Positions 25,531-34,217 are shown, counted from the first letter of the stretch. The stretch: DNA of 64,000 bases from JAHEEL01 sp942491345 (GCA_942491345.1 CALOAN010000053.1:186001-250000), one strand, 5' to 3'. Made by a program: numbers and translations. The notes: generated by a model not told the origin, from the letters alone.

Positions 25531-27465
25531 CTAGCGCGGCGGGGCGCAGCGCTCGGCAAGGTCGGAGACAACGTCACCAAGCGGGAGGCCCCGCTGTTCG
25601 CTCGTATCTTCGCGGAGTCGAAGCCCTACCGTACCGTCTTCGACATCCTGATCACCGACGACGAGAACCGCCGGCACCTTCTGGGTGATCGCTCGGCGGA
25701 TCTTCTCACCGACGGTTTCGTCGGCGGCATCAACTTCGACGCGCACACCACCCTCACCGAGAGCCTCCGCCACCTCGAACGCATAGTCGATGTGTCGGTC
25801 GGCGACGGGAACCACGGTGGCCTGAACGGGCGAGAGCCACGCGGGGAATGCACCGGCATAGTGTTCCACGAGGACGCCGACAAAACGCTCCACCGATCCG
25901 AGCAGTGCCCGGTGGATCATCACGGGCCGCTCGCGGATGTTCTCCGGCGAGGCATAGGTGAGATCGAAGTTCTCGGGTTGAGCGAAGTCGAGCTGGATCG
26001 TCGAGAGCTGCCAACGTCGACCGATCGCGTCCCTCACGTGGATATCGATCTTCGGTCCGTAGAACGAACCTTCGCCGTGGGCGATCTGGTACGGCAGTTC
26101 GGCGGTCTCGAGGGCCTTCGCAAGCGACGCCTCCGCCAGAACCCACAGCTCGTCGGACCCGATCGACTTCTCCGGATCCCGTGTTGACAGGTCGGCCTCG
26201 AACTCGGTGAACCCGAAGTCGCGCAGCACCATCAGCACGAAATCGAGCAGGTTCTGCAGCTCATCCTCCATCTGCGCAACCGTTGTGAAGATGTGGCTGT
26301 CGTCCTGGGTGAAACCGCGTGCGCGCAGCAGCCCGTGTACGACACCGGATCGCTCATACCGATAGACGGTGCCGAGCTCGAAAAGGCGCAGCGGAAGTTC
26401 ACGGTAGCTCCTGCTCCTCGACTTGTAGATGAGGATGTGGAATGGGCAGTTCATGGGCTTGACGTAGTACTGCTGCTCCCCGTCGAGCTCCATCGCGGGA
26501 TACATGCCCTCGGCGTAGAAGTCGAGGTGGCCGCTGGTCTTCCACAGGTCGGCTTTCGCAACATGTGGTGAGACGACGTACTCATAGCCATGGGCCAGGT
26601 GTGTTCGGCGGCTGTAGTCCTCGATCTCCTTCCGGAGAAGGCCGCCTTTCGGATGCCACACTGCCAGCCCGCTCCCAAGATCGGATGGGAACGAGTAGAG
26701 ATCGAGTTCAACACCGAGGCGGCGGTGGTCCCGCTTCTCAGCTTCTTCGAGGCGGTTGAGGTACTTTCGGAGTGCCTTCCGGTCTTCCCAGGCAGTCCCG
26801 TAGATACGCTGGAGTTGCGGCTTGTTCTCGTCCCCGCGCCAGTAGGCGCCCGCTGAGCGCATCAGCTTCACTGCTTTGAGGCGTCCGGTTGACGAAACGT
26901 GAGGGCCGCGGCAGAGATCGACGAACGCGTCGTTTCGGTAGATCGACACCTCGCTCGCTCCCGCGCCCTCAGCCTCGTCAACGCCGCGAATGATCTCAGA
27001 CTTGAACGGCTGATCCTCAAACATCTCGAGGGCCTCGTCGATCGAAAGGGATTCGCGTTCGAAGCTCTGGTTGATCTCGATGATCTCGGCCATGCGCTCT
27101 TCTATCCGCTCGAGATCTTCCGGGGTGAACGGCCGACCGATGTCGAAGTCGTAGTAGAACCCGTCTGTGATCGGCGGGCCAATCGCAAACGTTGCGCCCG
27201 GAAAAAGGTCGAGGACGGCTTGTGCCATGACATGGGCCGCCGAGTGCCGGAGAACGGCACGACCCTCGTCCGTGTTCTCGGTGATCACCGAGAATGCCCC
27301 GTCCCGATCGATTGGGCGGCTGAGATCCAGCGTCTCACCGTCGACGGTCACCGCAACAGCGGCGCGTGCAAGGCCCGTCCCGATGGACGCAGCCACGTCA
27401 TAGCCGGTCGTTCCGTCTTCGTACGCTCGCTGGGATCCGTCGGGAAGGGTGAGTTGAATTGCCAT
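25531..27465 (-). CDS. thrS: threonyl-tRNA synthetase
   Basis: Charges tRNA-Thr. 644 residues. The N-terminal TGS domain (MAIQLTLPDGSQRAYEDGTTG) is followed by the editing domain with HSAAHVMAQAV, then the class II core containing MNCPFHILIYKS and LRLFELGTVYRYE, then the anticodon-binding C-terminus. Length is normal. Divergent from the phosphotransferase gene at 27561. In mycobacteria thrS lies next to the HIT-pgsA-pimA cluster; here gltA, a hypothetical gene and the RND exporter are inserted between them. Confidence 0.97.
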   Translation of the reverse strand: MAIQLTLPDGSQRAYEDGTTGYDVAASIGTGLARAAVAVTVDGETLDLSRPIDRDGAFSVITENTDEGRAVLRHSAAHVMAQAVLDLFPGATFAIGPPITDGFYYDFDIGRPFTPEDLERIEERMAEIIEINQSFERESLSIDEALEMFEDQPFKSEIIRGVDEAEGAGASEVSIYRNDAFVDLCRGPHVSSTGRLKAVKLMRSAGAYWRGDENKPQLQRIYGTAWEDRKALRKYLNRLEEAEKRDHRRLGVELDLYSFPSDLGSGLAVWHPKGGLLRKEIEDYSRRTHLAHGYEYVVSPHVAKADLWKTSGHLDFYAEGMYPAMELDGEQQYYVKPMNCPFHILIYKSRSRSYRELPLRLFELGTVYRYERSGVVHGLLRARGFTQDDSHIFTTVAQMEDELQNLLDFVLMVLRDFGFTEFEADLSTRDPEKSIGSDELWVLAEASLAKALETAELPYQIAHGEGSFYGPKIDIHVRDAIGRRWQLSTIQLDFAQPENFDLTYASPENIRERPVMIHRALLGSVERFVGVLVEHYAGAFPAWLSPVQATVVPVADRHIDYAFEVAEALGEGGVRVEVDAADETVGEKIRRAITQKVPAVLVVGDQDVEDGTVGLRLREDTSEQRGLPLGDVVSDLAERCAPPR

Positions 27466-27560
27466 GTTGGACGCTCGCAGGAATCGGGGAACACAAGGCT
27501 ACATCCTTCGCAAGTTGATGCGGAGCATGAGACAATGGTGGCACGAGGACTGGAGGGATC

Positions 27561-28418
27561 ATCGACGCGTACACACTCGCGGAACGCATCGCCGGCGGGG
27601 ACCGATTCCAGGATCTGACCCGGCCGACGAAGGCGCTTGCCACGAACTATCACTTCCGCATCTGGCGGAGCGACGGCAGTGTGCTGCTCAAGGTCTACGG
27701 AACGCCGGCGCGGGAACGGCGGGAATCCCACGCTCTCACCGCGCTGAGCGGACGACCCGGCATTCCCGTCAAGCTCGACGGAGCGAGCACCGAGGAGGAG
27801 TCCTGGGCGCTGTTCGCAGACCCCGGTCAGTGGACCCTCGGATCGCTCCCGGAGAGCCCGGAGGTCGCCCGGCGTGCCGGGGCGTTGCTCCAGAGCGTCC
27901 ACAATTCGGACCCGACCAAGCTGTCCAATCTCTCTCGTGGTATCGACGCGGAGTGGATCGACGTCGATCATGCCTCGACGATCCGGCGCCTCGCCCGCTA
28001 CCGGCGCCGAGTCGGCATCGATGCCGAGCTCTACGCCGATGTCGCCGCGGTTCCGGCGCCCGAGGCCTCAGGTCCCCTGTCGGCGCATACCGATCCGACA
28101 CCGGAGCACTTCGTGGTTGACGAAGACGGCGCCGTCACACTGGTGGACTGGGAGTGGGCCACCCTTGCCCCTCCGGAGTGGGACCTCTCGAAGGCCGTGT
28201 GGCTGTTGGACATGCAGTCCGGTCCGAGAGCGGCCGAAGCCCTCCAGCAAGGCTACGGGCGGATGCTGGGCCAGATTCAACTCAGCCGATGGATCGTCTA
28301 CCACGCGGCCATGCAACTGGTCTACGAAGCGGAGCAGCGCATGTCCGACCATGGAGCCGATGCCTACGCCGCCACGGTCGCCGAACTGAGGAAGGCCGCA
28401 GCTTTCGGGAACCCGTAG
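27561..28418 (+). CDS. APH-like phosphotransferase with no standard start codon
   Basis: Protein-kinase-like fold of the aminoglycoside/choline kinase family. An N-lobe strand with the ATP lysine (SVLLKVYG) is followed by a catalytic loop with the Brenner-type motif HTDPTPEHFVVD and the metal motif VDWEWATLAPPEWDL. The conserved frame is open from 27531, but between there and the GTG at 27681 there is no ATG, GTG or TTG. That GTG would delete the nucleotide loop (LATNYHFRIWRSDG). GGAGGG at 27552 precedes two ATC codons, and I place a tentative ATC start at 27561. An ATG at 27535 with GGAG upstream is out of frame, so an indel is also possible. Substrate unknown. Confidence 0.72.
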   Translation: MDAYTLAERIAGGDRFQDLTRPTKALATNYHFRIWRSDGSVLLKVYGTPARERRESHALTALSGRPGIPVKLDGASTEEESWALFADPGQWTLGSLPESPEVARRAGALLQSVHNSDPTKLSNLSRGIDAEWIDVDHASTIRRLARYRRRVGIDAELYADVAAVPAPEASGPLSAHTDPTPEHFVVDEDGAVTLVDWEWATLAPPEWDLSKAVWLLDMQSGPRAAEALQQGYGRMLGQIQLSRWIVYHAAMQLVYEAEQRMSDHGADAYAATVAELRKAAAFGNP

Positions 28419-28569
28419 ACGCCGGGCGTCCCAGCCCTCCTTGGAAGCCGGCTACCGCGATCAACGCAAGAGCTGATTTGCCCGGTCCGCGGCGGCGGCT
28501 GATGGAAATACCGGGAGATTTCGCGCTCCGGACATAACATCGAGTCGTCGTAGGAGCCAGGAGACTCGG

Positions 28570-28782
28570 ATGTTTGAGATTGCGATCGCGTCGGTGTTCA
28601 TCGCTGTTGCCTTCGTCGCCGTCGGGACATCGTCCCGCTCGACCGCTGCGGCGCCCGTGATGGAGCTACAGCCCTTCTACAGCAAGGAAGAGCCGCTCGC
28701 CGACCTCCCGTGCCCGTGGTGTCTCGCGCAGACTCACGAGAACGACACGGGCTGCCCGTCGTGCGGCCAACCGTTCGGCTAG
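28570..28782 (+). CDS. small membrane-anchored zinc-ribbon protein
   Basis: 70 residues. One N-terminal hydrophobic segment (FEIAIASVFIAVAFVAVGTS) is followed by a short linker and a CPWC-x11-CPSC pair at the C-terminus, consistent with a single zinc ribbon. Two AGGAG motifs precede the ATG and TAACAT lies ~35 bp upstream, so it appears expressed on its own. Convergent with mshD. Family not recognised; it may be a sensor or assembly factor. Confidence 0.7.
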   Translation: MFEIAIASVFIAVAFVAVGTSSRSTAAAPVMELQPFYSKEEPLADLPCPWCLAQTHENDTGCPSCGQPFG

Positions 28783-28810
28783 CAACGTGGCTTGCGAAGC
28801 GTAGGGCTCG

Positions 28811-29665
28811 CTAGCCACGATCGGCCGGGACCATCTCCCGGCTTCGGAAGTCCTCTACGAGACCCAGAACCTCGTAGAGGCCCACCGCAGGGCGGTTGTC
28901 TTCGTCGACCCACGCACGTGCCGTCACGGCGCCGTTAGCCGCCATCGCCGCATAGCCGCGCTGTGCGAGCGCCCGTCCGATCCCCAAACCAGACCGGTCT
29001 GGGTCTACAGCGAGGACGTACACCTCGCCGACTGCCTGTTCCTCATGTTTCGTCATACAGAATCCGACAATGCGCTCCCCTGATCGAGCGACGTGCACTC
29101 CCATAGGGTCGAACCACGCGAGCGTCATCAGCGAACGGAACCCTTCGACAGTCATCGAACCTTGCTCGCGGTGGTTCGCGAACGCACTGTTGTTGACAGC
29201 GACGATGCCCTCGACGTCGCTCACGGTCATCGGGCCGATCGAGATGCCGGGCACTGATGCCAACACAGCGGTCGGCATCGGTCCCGACATCCGGAGAACA
29301 GCCCGGCCCTGGATGTACCCGAGGCGGCCCGCGGCATCAACCTGTCCCGGCCGGAACGCCCAGAAGCTGTGGGGCTCCTCGGTCGAGATCAATCCAGTGG
29401 CTCGCTCAACGGCCGCCTTCTCGTCGTTCGCTGTCCGCCTTCTCGGTGCAACCGCAGCCTCGATTGCCCAATGCCCGTGGCCGGCATGCCACGCGGCAAC
29501 GGCAACCAGGCAGAGGCCCTCACCATCACTCCACACCCCGACTCGGTTCATCTCCCGGCCCAGCGTCGTGACCTTGTTCTCGGAGAGTGGAGGATGTCCG
29601 TCGGCGTCGGCCACCTCGGCGAGGAACTCACGGACATCGGCAACGTTGTAGGGCGCTGATCGCAT
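28811..29665 (-). CDS. mshD: mycothiol synthase-like tandem GNAT acetyltransferase
   Basis: Final step of mycothiol synthesis: acetyl-CoA to Cys-GlcN-Ins. 284 residues in two GNAT domains. The second has NNSAFANHREQGSMTVEGF and WFDPMGVHVARSGERIVGF, which match the MshD pattern. GEVYVLAVDPDRSGLGIGRAL is the acetyl-CoA loop, and the C-terminal ARAWVDEDNRPAVGLYEVLG is typical. The first domain is degenerate, as in MshD. A TATCGT -10 ends 6 nt before the ATG, so the mRNA is probably leaderless. Confidence 0.8.
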   Translation of the reverse strand: MRSAPYNVADVREFLAEVADADGHPPLSENKVTTLGREMNRVGVWSDGEGLCLVAVAAWHAGHGHWAIEAAVAPRRRTANDEKAAVERATGLISTEEPHSFWAFRPGQVDAAGRLGYIQGRAVLRMSGPMPTAVLASVPGISIGPMTVSDVEGIVAVNNSAFANHREQGSMTVEGFRSLMTLAWFDPMGVHVARSGERIVGFCMTKHEEQAVGEVYVLAVDPDRSGLGIGRALAQRGYAAMAANGAVTARAWVDEDNRPAVGLYEVLGLVEDFRSREMVPADRG

Positions 29666-29718
29666 GCCGCCACGATACGGTCGGACAAAGTCCCGGGCGA
29701 ACGCCGTATCCTCCCCTC
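29666..29718. promoter_or_regulatory. divergent leaderless promoters of mshD and the patatin gene
   Basis: On the minus strand TATCGT (29672-29677) ends 6 nt before the mshD ATG. On the plus strand CGGACA (29682-29687)-N19-TATCCT (29707-29712) ends 6 nt before the patatin ATG. Neither gene has a Shine-Dalgarno. Both transcripts would start at their initiation codons, only 53 bp apart. Confidence 0.6.
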
Positions 29719-30675
29719 ATGAGTTCGGTAGGTCTCGTACTCGGTGGTGGAGGAATCACCGGTGCCTCGTATCATTTCGGGACGCTCTTCGCGCTCCAAA
29801 TGGCCACGGGTTGGGACGCAACGAGTGCCGATGTGGTGATCGGGACGTCGTCGGGTTCGTTCATCGCCGCGCTCATACGCGGTGGCGCTCTCAACCTCGA
29901 CACGATGGTCGGAGAATCCCGTCACAACGACGAGGTCGTGAAATGGCTGTCCGGCAACGTCTACCAGCGAATCCGTCCCCGGGGCCTGATGCGTTGGGTC
30001 CGGCAGGGAATTGTTCCGAGCATCACCCGCCCGGGACTCGGTGTCGTCCTCGGCAGCCCAGGGATCTACTCCACCGATGCCCTTGTCGGCTGGGTCGAGA
30101 ACAGCCTCGGAGACCTCGCCGACGGTTGGCCCGAACTCCCGACGGTGATCGTCGCCTACGACCTCGACAGCCGAACTCGCGTTCCGTTTGGGACCGAGGC
30201 AGCTCCCGTGGTATCGCTCAAACAGGCCGTTGCTGCATCCAGCGCCGTCCCGTTCGTCTACGAACCCGTCACGATTGACGGCCGCACTTACGCGGACGGC
30301 GGGGTGACTTCTGGAACCAGCGTCGACCTCCTTCTTGCCAATCCGGAGCCGCTCGATCTTGTGATCATCGTGGCACCGATGGCCGCGACGAGCACCCGCC
30401 ACGGCGGAAGGTTCTATGAGGACCTCCTGGATCGCGCAGGGCGGACTGCTCTCGCCTCCGAGATCGATCTGTTGAAGGCCGAGTGGCCCGATACCGACGT
30501 GCTCGTACTCCGTCCCGACGAGCGGGTGCTCGAGATCTCTCGACCCAACCCTATGTCGGTCGAGGCCGCCGTCCCGTCATTCCTCGCAACGCTGCGTTCC
30601 ATGCGTGACGAACTGGCCCATCCATCGACCTGGGAAGTCCTCGAACGCCACATCGTGGATCACGTGCCCGCATAA
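29719..30675 (+). CDS. patatin-like phospholipase
   Basis: Serine lipid acyl hydrolase with a Ser-Asp dyad, 318 residues. The oxyanion loop GLVLGGGGITGASYHFG lies near the start, the nucleophile elbow is IGTSSGSF (G-x-S-x-G), and the catalytic Asp is in YADGGVTSGTS. The C-terminus ends before a palindromic repeat shared with the opposite gene. The ATG at 29719 is preceded by TATCCT and 6 nt. Substrate unknown. Divergence from mshD may reflect shared control but does not prove a link. Confidence 0.9.
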   Translation: MSSVGLVLGGGGITGASYHFGTLFALQMATGWDATSADVVIGTSSGSFIAALIRGGALNLDTMVGESRHNDEVVKWLSGNVYQRIRPRGLMRWVRQGIVPSITRPGLGVVLGSPGIYSTDALVGWVENSLGDLADGWPELPTVIVAYDLDSRTRVPFGTEAAPVVSLKQAVAASSAVPFVYEPVTIDGRTYADGGVTSGTSVDLLLANPEPLDLVIIVAPMAATSTRHGGRFYEDLLDRAGRTALASEIDLLKAEWPDTDVLVLRPDERVLEISRPNPMSVEAAVPSFLATLRSMRDELAHPSTWEVLERHIVDHVPA

Positions 30676-30762
30676 CACCTCGGACAGTTCCACAGTTACG
30701 AACCCGGCCATGGTCGGCGCGATAATCCTGATCAGCCTCCCGACCTTGATTTGACCGGGCGA

Positions 30763-30895
30763 GAACTGAGACACGAGATGCTAGACACGAGACGCTAGAC
30801 ACGAGACGCGAGACACGAGACTCCGCACGGACTCAAGTCTCAAACCTCAGGTCTCGAGTCTCAGGTCTCGAGTCTCGGATCTCGTGTCTAGCTAC
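30763..30895. repeat. GAGAC/ACGAGA-unit palindromic element between convergent genes
   Basis: The left arm (about 30768-30822) is four to five tandem units of the GAGACACGAGA/GCTAGACACGAGAC type. After a short central segment, the right arm (about 30836-30890) is built of GGTCTCGAGTCTCA-type units and is largely complementary. The tyrosine phenol-lyase stop codon (30888-30890) lies at its edge. It resembles the element at 22184-22270 in unit sequence, two-armed layout and location. Probable terminator. Confidence 0.8.
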
Positions 30896-32276
30896 TCAAT
30901 TCCTCGAACCTCGCCTGGAAGAATCGCAGCGACTCGGGTTCGTACGTGAACCTCAAGCCCTTGATGTCGTGCCGGTGCTCAAAGACCTCGATCACCGATT
31001 CGGCGGTGACATCCATGTGGGACTGGGTGTAGACCCGACGCGGGATCGTGAGGCGCACCAACTCCAGATTGGGCCGGCGGTTCTCCCCGGTTTCCGGGTT
31101 GCGCCCTGCGGACACGATTCCCCGTTCCATGCCGCGGACCCCCGAATCCCGGTAGATAGCGGCGGCGAGTGCCTGCGCCGGGAAATGATCCTGCGGCATG
31201 TGGTCGAGGATCTCGGTGGCGTTGAGAAACACTCCGTGTCCACCGATCGGCCGAACGACGGGGATGCCGGCGTCGATGAGCTTGCGTCCCAGGTATTGAA
31301 CCTGGCCAACTCGGGCCCACACGTGATCGTCGGTCTCGACCATCTCCCGGATGCCCTGAGCCAATGCCTCCATGTCGCGCCCTGACATGCCGCCGTAGGT
31401 ATGCAAGCCTTCGAACGCAACCAGCAGGGCACGCGCTTGGCGGGCAAGCTCCGGATCTCGGAGAGCGAGGAAGCCGCCGATGTTCACGAGGTTGTCCTTC
31501 TTCGACGAAACCGTCGCGCCATCCGAATACGAGGCGATCTCGCGCAGGATCTCAGCGACCGACCGGTCGGCGTAACCCGCTTCGCGTTGCTGGATGAAGT
31601 AGGCATTCTCGAGGGCGCGAGTTGCGTCGAGCATCACGAGGATGTCGTTCGATCGGCAGTACTCGTAGACCTCGCGCAAGTTCGCCATCGAAGCCGGCTG
31701 CCCACCCGCCATGTTGACGTTTGTCTCGAACGAGACATACGGCACGCGTTCGGCGCCGTACTCGTCCACCACCGCACGAAGCTTCTCGACGTCGACGTTT
31801 CCTTTGAAGGGGAACTCGCTCGCCGGATCGTGTGCCTCGTCGATGATGACGTCGACAAACAGGCCTCCGGCATACTCCTGATGGAACCGAGTCGTCGTGA
31901 AGTACATGTTTCCCGGGACCACGTCTCCGGGTTTGATGAGAATCTGGCTCAGAAGATGCTCGGCACCTCTCCCCTGGTGCGTCGGGATCAACTCCTCATA
32001 CCCGTAGACGTCGTGGACGGCGTCAACCAGCTTGTAGAAGCTGTCGGCACCGGCGTACGACTCGTCGCCGAGCATCAGGGCCGACCATTGGCGATCGGAC
32101 ATCGCGGACGTGCCAGAGTCGGTGAGCAGGTCGATGTAGACGTCGGCAGCCTTGAGCAGGAACGTGTTGAATCCTGCCTCGTGAATCGCTCGCTCGCGAT
32201 CCTCGCGTGTTGTCATCGAGATGGGTTCGACCATCTTGATCTTCCACGGTTCCGCCCAGCTTCGATGATCGGTCAC
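30888..32276 (-). CDS. tpl: tyrosine phenol-lyase (beta-tyrosinase)
   Basis: PLP enzyme splitting L-tyrosine to phenol, pyruvate and ammonia. 462 residues. Diagnostic TPL positions, recalled from the Citrobacter enzyme, are present: GNMYFTTTRFHQE (Thr equivalent to T124, which is Asp in tryptophanase), GMERG (R381 equivalent) and SLRFFQARF (F448 equivalent). The PLP lysine is in SSKKDNLVNIGG. GTG start with GAGGAGA 5 nt upstream. It lies 10 bp after the gamma-lyase-like gene, so the two form an operon opposite an AsnC/Lrp regulator. Tryptophanase is the alternative and is less likely on these residues. Confidence 0.88.
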   Translation of the reverse strand: MTDHRSWAEPWKIKMVEPISMTTREDRERAIHEAGFNTFLLKAADVYIDLLTDSGTSAMSDRQWSALMLGDESYAGADSFYKLVDAVHDVYGYEELIPTHQGRGAEHLLSQILIKPGDVVPGNMYFTTTRFHQEYAGGLFVDVIIDEAHDPASEFPFKGNVDVEKLRAVVDEYGAERVPYVSFETNVNMAGGQPASMANLREVYEYCRSNDILVMLDATRALENAYFIQQREAGYADRSVAEILREIASYSDGATVSSKKDNLVNIGGFLALRDPELARQARALLVAFEGLHTYGGMSGRDMEALAQGIREMVETDDHVWARVGQVQYLGRKLIDAGIPVVRPIGGHGVFLNATEILDHMPQDHFPAQALAAAIYRDSGVRGMERGIVSAGRNPETGENRRPNLELVRLTIPRRVYTQSHMDVTAESVIEVFEHRHDIKGLRFTYEPESLRFFQARFEELSS

Positions 32277-32286
32277 AGTCTTCTCC

Positions 32287-33561
32287 TCAGATCGCGTCGA
32301 GCGCGTTCGCGATGTCGTGAATCAGGTCGTCGGGGTTCTCCACGCCGATCGAGAGCCGCACCAGCGCACCGTTGACGCTCAGCTTCTTCTTCTCGTCGGG
32401 GTCGACACCGGTGTGGGTCATCGTCGCCGGATGCTCCACGAGCGTCTCGGTGCTTCCGAGGCTGACGGCCAGATGGATCAGGCTCAACGAATCGATGAAT
32501 CGGAAGGCTTCTTTCTCTCCTCCATCGATCCAGAACGAGATCATCGCACCCGGGCCTTCCGCCTGTTCCCGATAGATTTCGTAGCCGGGGTCGCCGTCGC
32601 GCAGGAGGCCGAGGTAGCGCACCTCGGCGACCTTTGGGTGGGTCGCCAGGAACGTTGCGATACGCTCCGCCGTCGCGGTCTCGCGCCGCATTCGGAGATC
32701 CAGGGTCTCGAGGCTTCTCATCATCAGCCACGAGTTCAGCGGGGTCGCCATACTCCCCAGGACCGTGCGCATCCCTGCGACCTTGCCCATGAGGTCTTTG
32801 CTGCCGAGGACGGCGCCGGCGATGAGATCGGAGTGGCCCCCGATGTACTTCGTTGCGGAGTAGATGACGAGATCCGCGCCGTGTTGGAGTGGGTGCTGCC
32901 AGAGCGGTCCAAGGAACGTGTTGTCGACCGCCACCGGAACGCGTTGGCCGGGCTCCGAATGACGATCGGCGATCCGGCGGGCCATGGCGATGGAGAAAAG
33001 ATCGTTGGTCGGGTTGGCGGGGGTCTCCATCAGGATCGCTGCGAGACGTCTGCCGCTCATCACCGCGTCGAGTTCCGCGTCGACGTCACCTTCTGTCATC
33101 GTGGGTTCCCACTCGACCGGTCGCACGCCGAATTCGGGCAGGACGTCGTGCACGAAATGGTCGGTCCCGCCGTAGAGGGGAGCGGTGTGAAGCAGAACAT
33201 CTCCCGGCCGAACGAATGCAAGGATCGTTGTCGTGATCGCCGCCATCCCGGACGCGAAGACGAGGCCTCGCTCGGCTCCGTCCCACAGCGTCAGCCGGTT
33301 CTCGAGAATCTCCAGGTCCGGGTTGTTGAGGCGGCTGTAGATCAGGCCCAGCTTCTCCCCCGGTTCGGCGTCGGCGGAACCCTCCGCAAGTTCGAAGAAC
33401 CGTTTCCCCTCTGCTGCGGATTCGAAAACGAAGGTCGACGTCTGGAAGATCGGGCTTTTGATGGCACCTTCGGACCACTCCGGTCGGTATCCGTAGCTCA
33501 TCATCAGGCTCTCGGGGGCGAGTTTCCTGCCTGCGATGCTGTCGTCGTACTCGTCTCGCAA
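32287..33561 (-). CDS. Cys/Met-metabolism PLP enzyme, methionine gamma-lyase-like
   Basis: Fold-type I PLP enzyme of the cystathionine gamma-synthase/methionine gamma-lyase family. 424 residues. The PLP lysine lies in YSATKYIGGHSDLIAGAV. LIYSRLNNPDLEILENRL is the tyrosine/arginine phosphate loop, and AVDNTFLGPLWQHPLQHGAD the Asp loop. TTG start preceded by AAGGA. First gene of an operon with tyrosine phenol-lyase; the pair looks catabolic (amino acids to keto acids plus ammonia). Substrate cannot be fixed from sequence: methionine, cystathionine or homocysteine are options. Confidence 0.88.
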   Translation of the reverse strand: MRDEYDDSIAGRKLAPESLMMSYGYRPEWSEGAIKSPIFQTSTFVFESAAEGKRFFELAEGSADAEPGEKLGLIYSRLNNPDLEILENRLTLWDGAERGLVFASGMAAITTTILAFVRPGDVLLHTAPLYGGTDHFVHDVLPEFGVRPVEWEPTMTEGDVDAELDAVMSGRRLAAILMETPANPTNDLFSIAMARRIADRHSEPGQRVPVAVDNTFLGPLWQHPLQHGADLVIYSATKYIGGHSDLIAGAVLGSKDLMGKVAGMRTVLGSMATPLNSWLMMRSLETLDLRMRRETATAERIATFLATHPKVAEVRYLGLLRDGDPGYEIYREQAEGPGAMISFWIDGGEKEAFRFIDSLSLIHLAVSLGSTETLVEHPATMTHTGVDPDEKKKLSVNGALVRLSIGVENPDDLIHDIANALDAI

Positions 33562-33613
33562 CGTATCTTCCTTCCGTGCGCTGTACGTCGATACGGGCGT
33601 TTCCCCGCACAGA

Positions 33614-33638
33614 CCACATTCCTATTGGTCTATTGTGG
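33614..33638. promoter_or_regulatory. candidate operator in the Lrp / gamma-lyase spacer
   Basis: CCACA (33614-33618) and TGTGG (33634-33638) are inverted around an AT-rich 15-nt centre, in the 123-bp spacer between the divergent regulator and the gamma-lyase/TPL operon. AsnC/Lrp proteins bind AT-rich imperfect palindromes of about this length. Binding is inference. Confidence 0.4.
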
Positions 33639-33684
33639 GGTATTGTTCCACGGAAGGCCACCCACACCGCAGAGGATTCGCCGA

Positions 33685-34161
33685 ATGGCTGAAATACCAG
33701 CACTCGACCGAACGGATCACGCCATCATCGCCATCCTCCAGGAGAATGCGCGGCTGTCGAACAAGGAACTCGCGGCCAGAGTCGGCGTGGCTCCTTCTAC
33801 CTGCTCGGAGCGAATGCGGCGTCTCGAGTCTGAAGGTGTATTCACCGGTTTTCACGCCACCGTCGACCCCGGTGCCCTCGGAATCGGCCTTCAGGCCATG
33901 ATTGCGGTCCGCCTGAGACGGCATGCCGCCGAAGAGGTTGATGCGTTCCGCCGCCACGCGGCTTCGATGCCGGAGGTAGCGAGCGTGTCACATGTGACAG
34001 GGCCAAACGACTTCCTCGTCCATGTGGTGGTGCGCGACGCAGATCATCTCCGTGACCTCGCCGTGAGCGGGTTCACGACCATGCGGGAGGTCGATCACAT
34101 CGAAACGGCGCTGATCTTCGAGTACATGGCGAAAGGGACGCTGCCGAACTTGACGGAGTAG
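33685..34161 (+). CDS. AsnC/Lrp family transcriptional regulator
   Basis: 158 residues. The N-terminal helix-turn-helix (LDRTDHAIIAILQENARLSNKELAARVG, recognition helix VAPSTCSERMRRLE) is followed by a RAM ligand-binding domain (VSHVTGPNDFLVHVVV). AGAGGA lies 8 nt before the ATG. It is divergent from the gamma-lyase/TPL operon and likely controls it in response to an amino acid. This matches the known pairing of Lrp-type regulators with methionine gamma-lyase genes. Confidence 0.92.
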   Translation: MAEIPALDRTDHAIIAILQENARLSNKELAARVGVAPSTCSERMRRLESEGVFTGFHATVDPGALGIGLQAMIAVRLRRHAAEEVDAFRRHAASMPEVASVSHVTGPNDFLVHVVVRDADHLRDLAVSGFTTMREVDHIETALIFEYMAKGTLPNLTE

Positions 34162-34217
34162 CCAGCAGCCGTGCTCATCGCCGCGACCCAGCTCCCAAAG
34201 CTCCCTCGCCCACTCAA

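Noticed and set aside
30763..30895. CRISPR-like array
   Set aside because: Units are short, nearly contiguous, degenerate and arranged as a palindrome; no spacers of constant length and no cas genes.
30888..32276. Tryptophanase
   Set aside because: Substrate-pocket residues follow tyrosine phenol-lyase (Thr in TTTRFHQE rather than Asp; Arg in GMERG).
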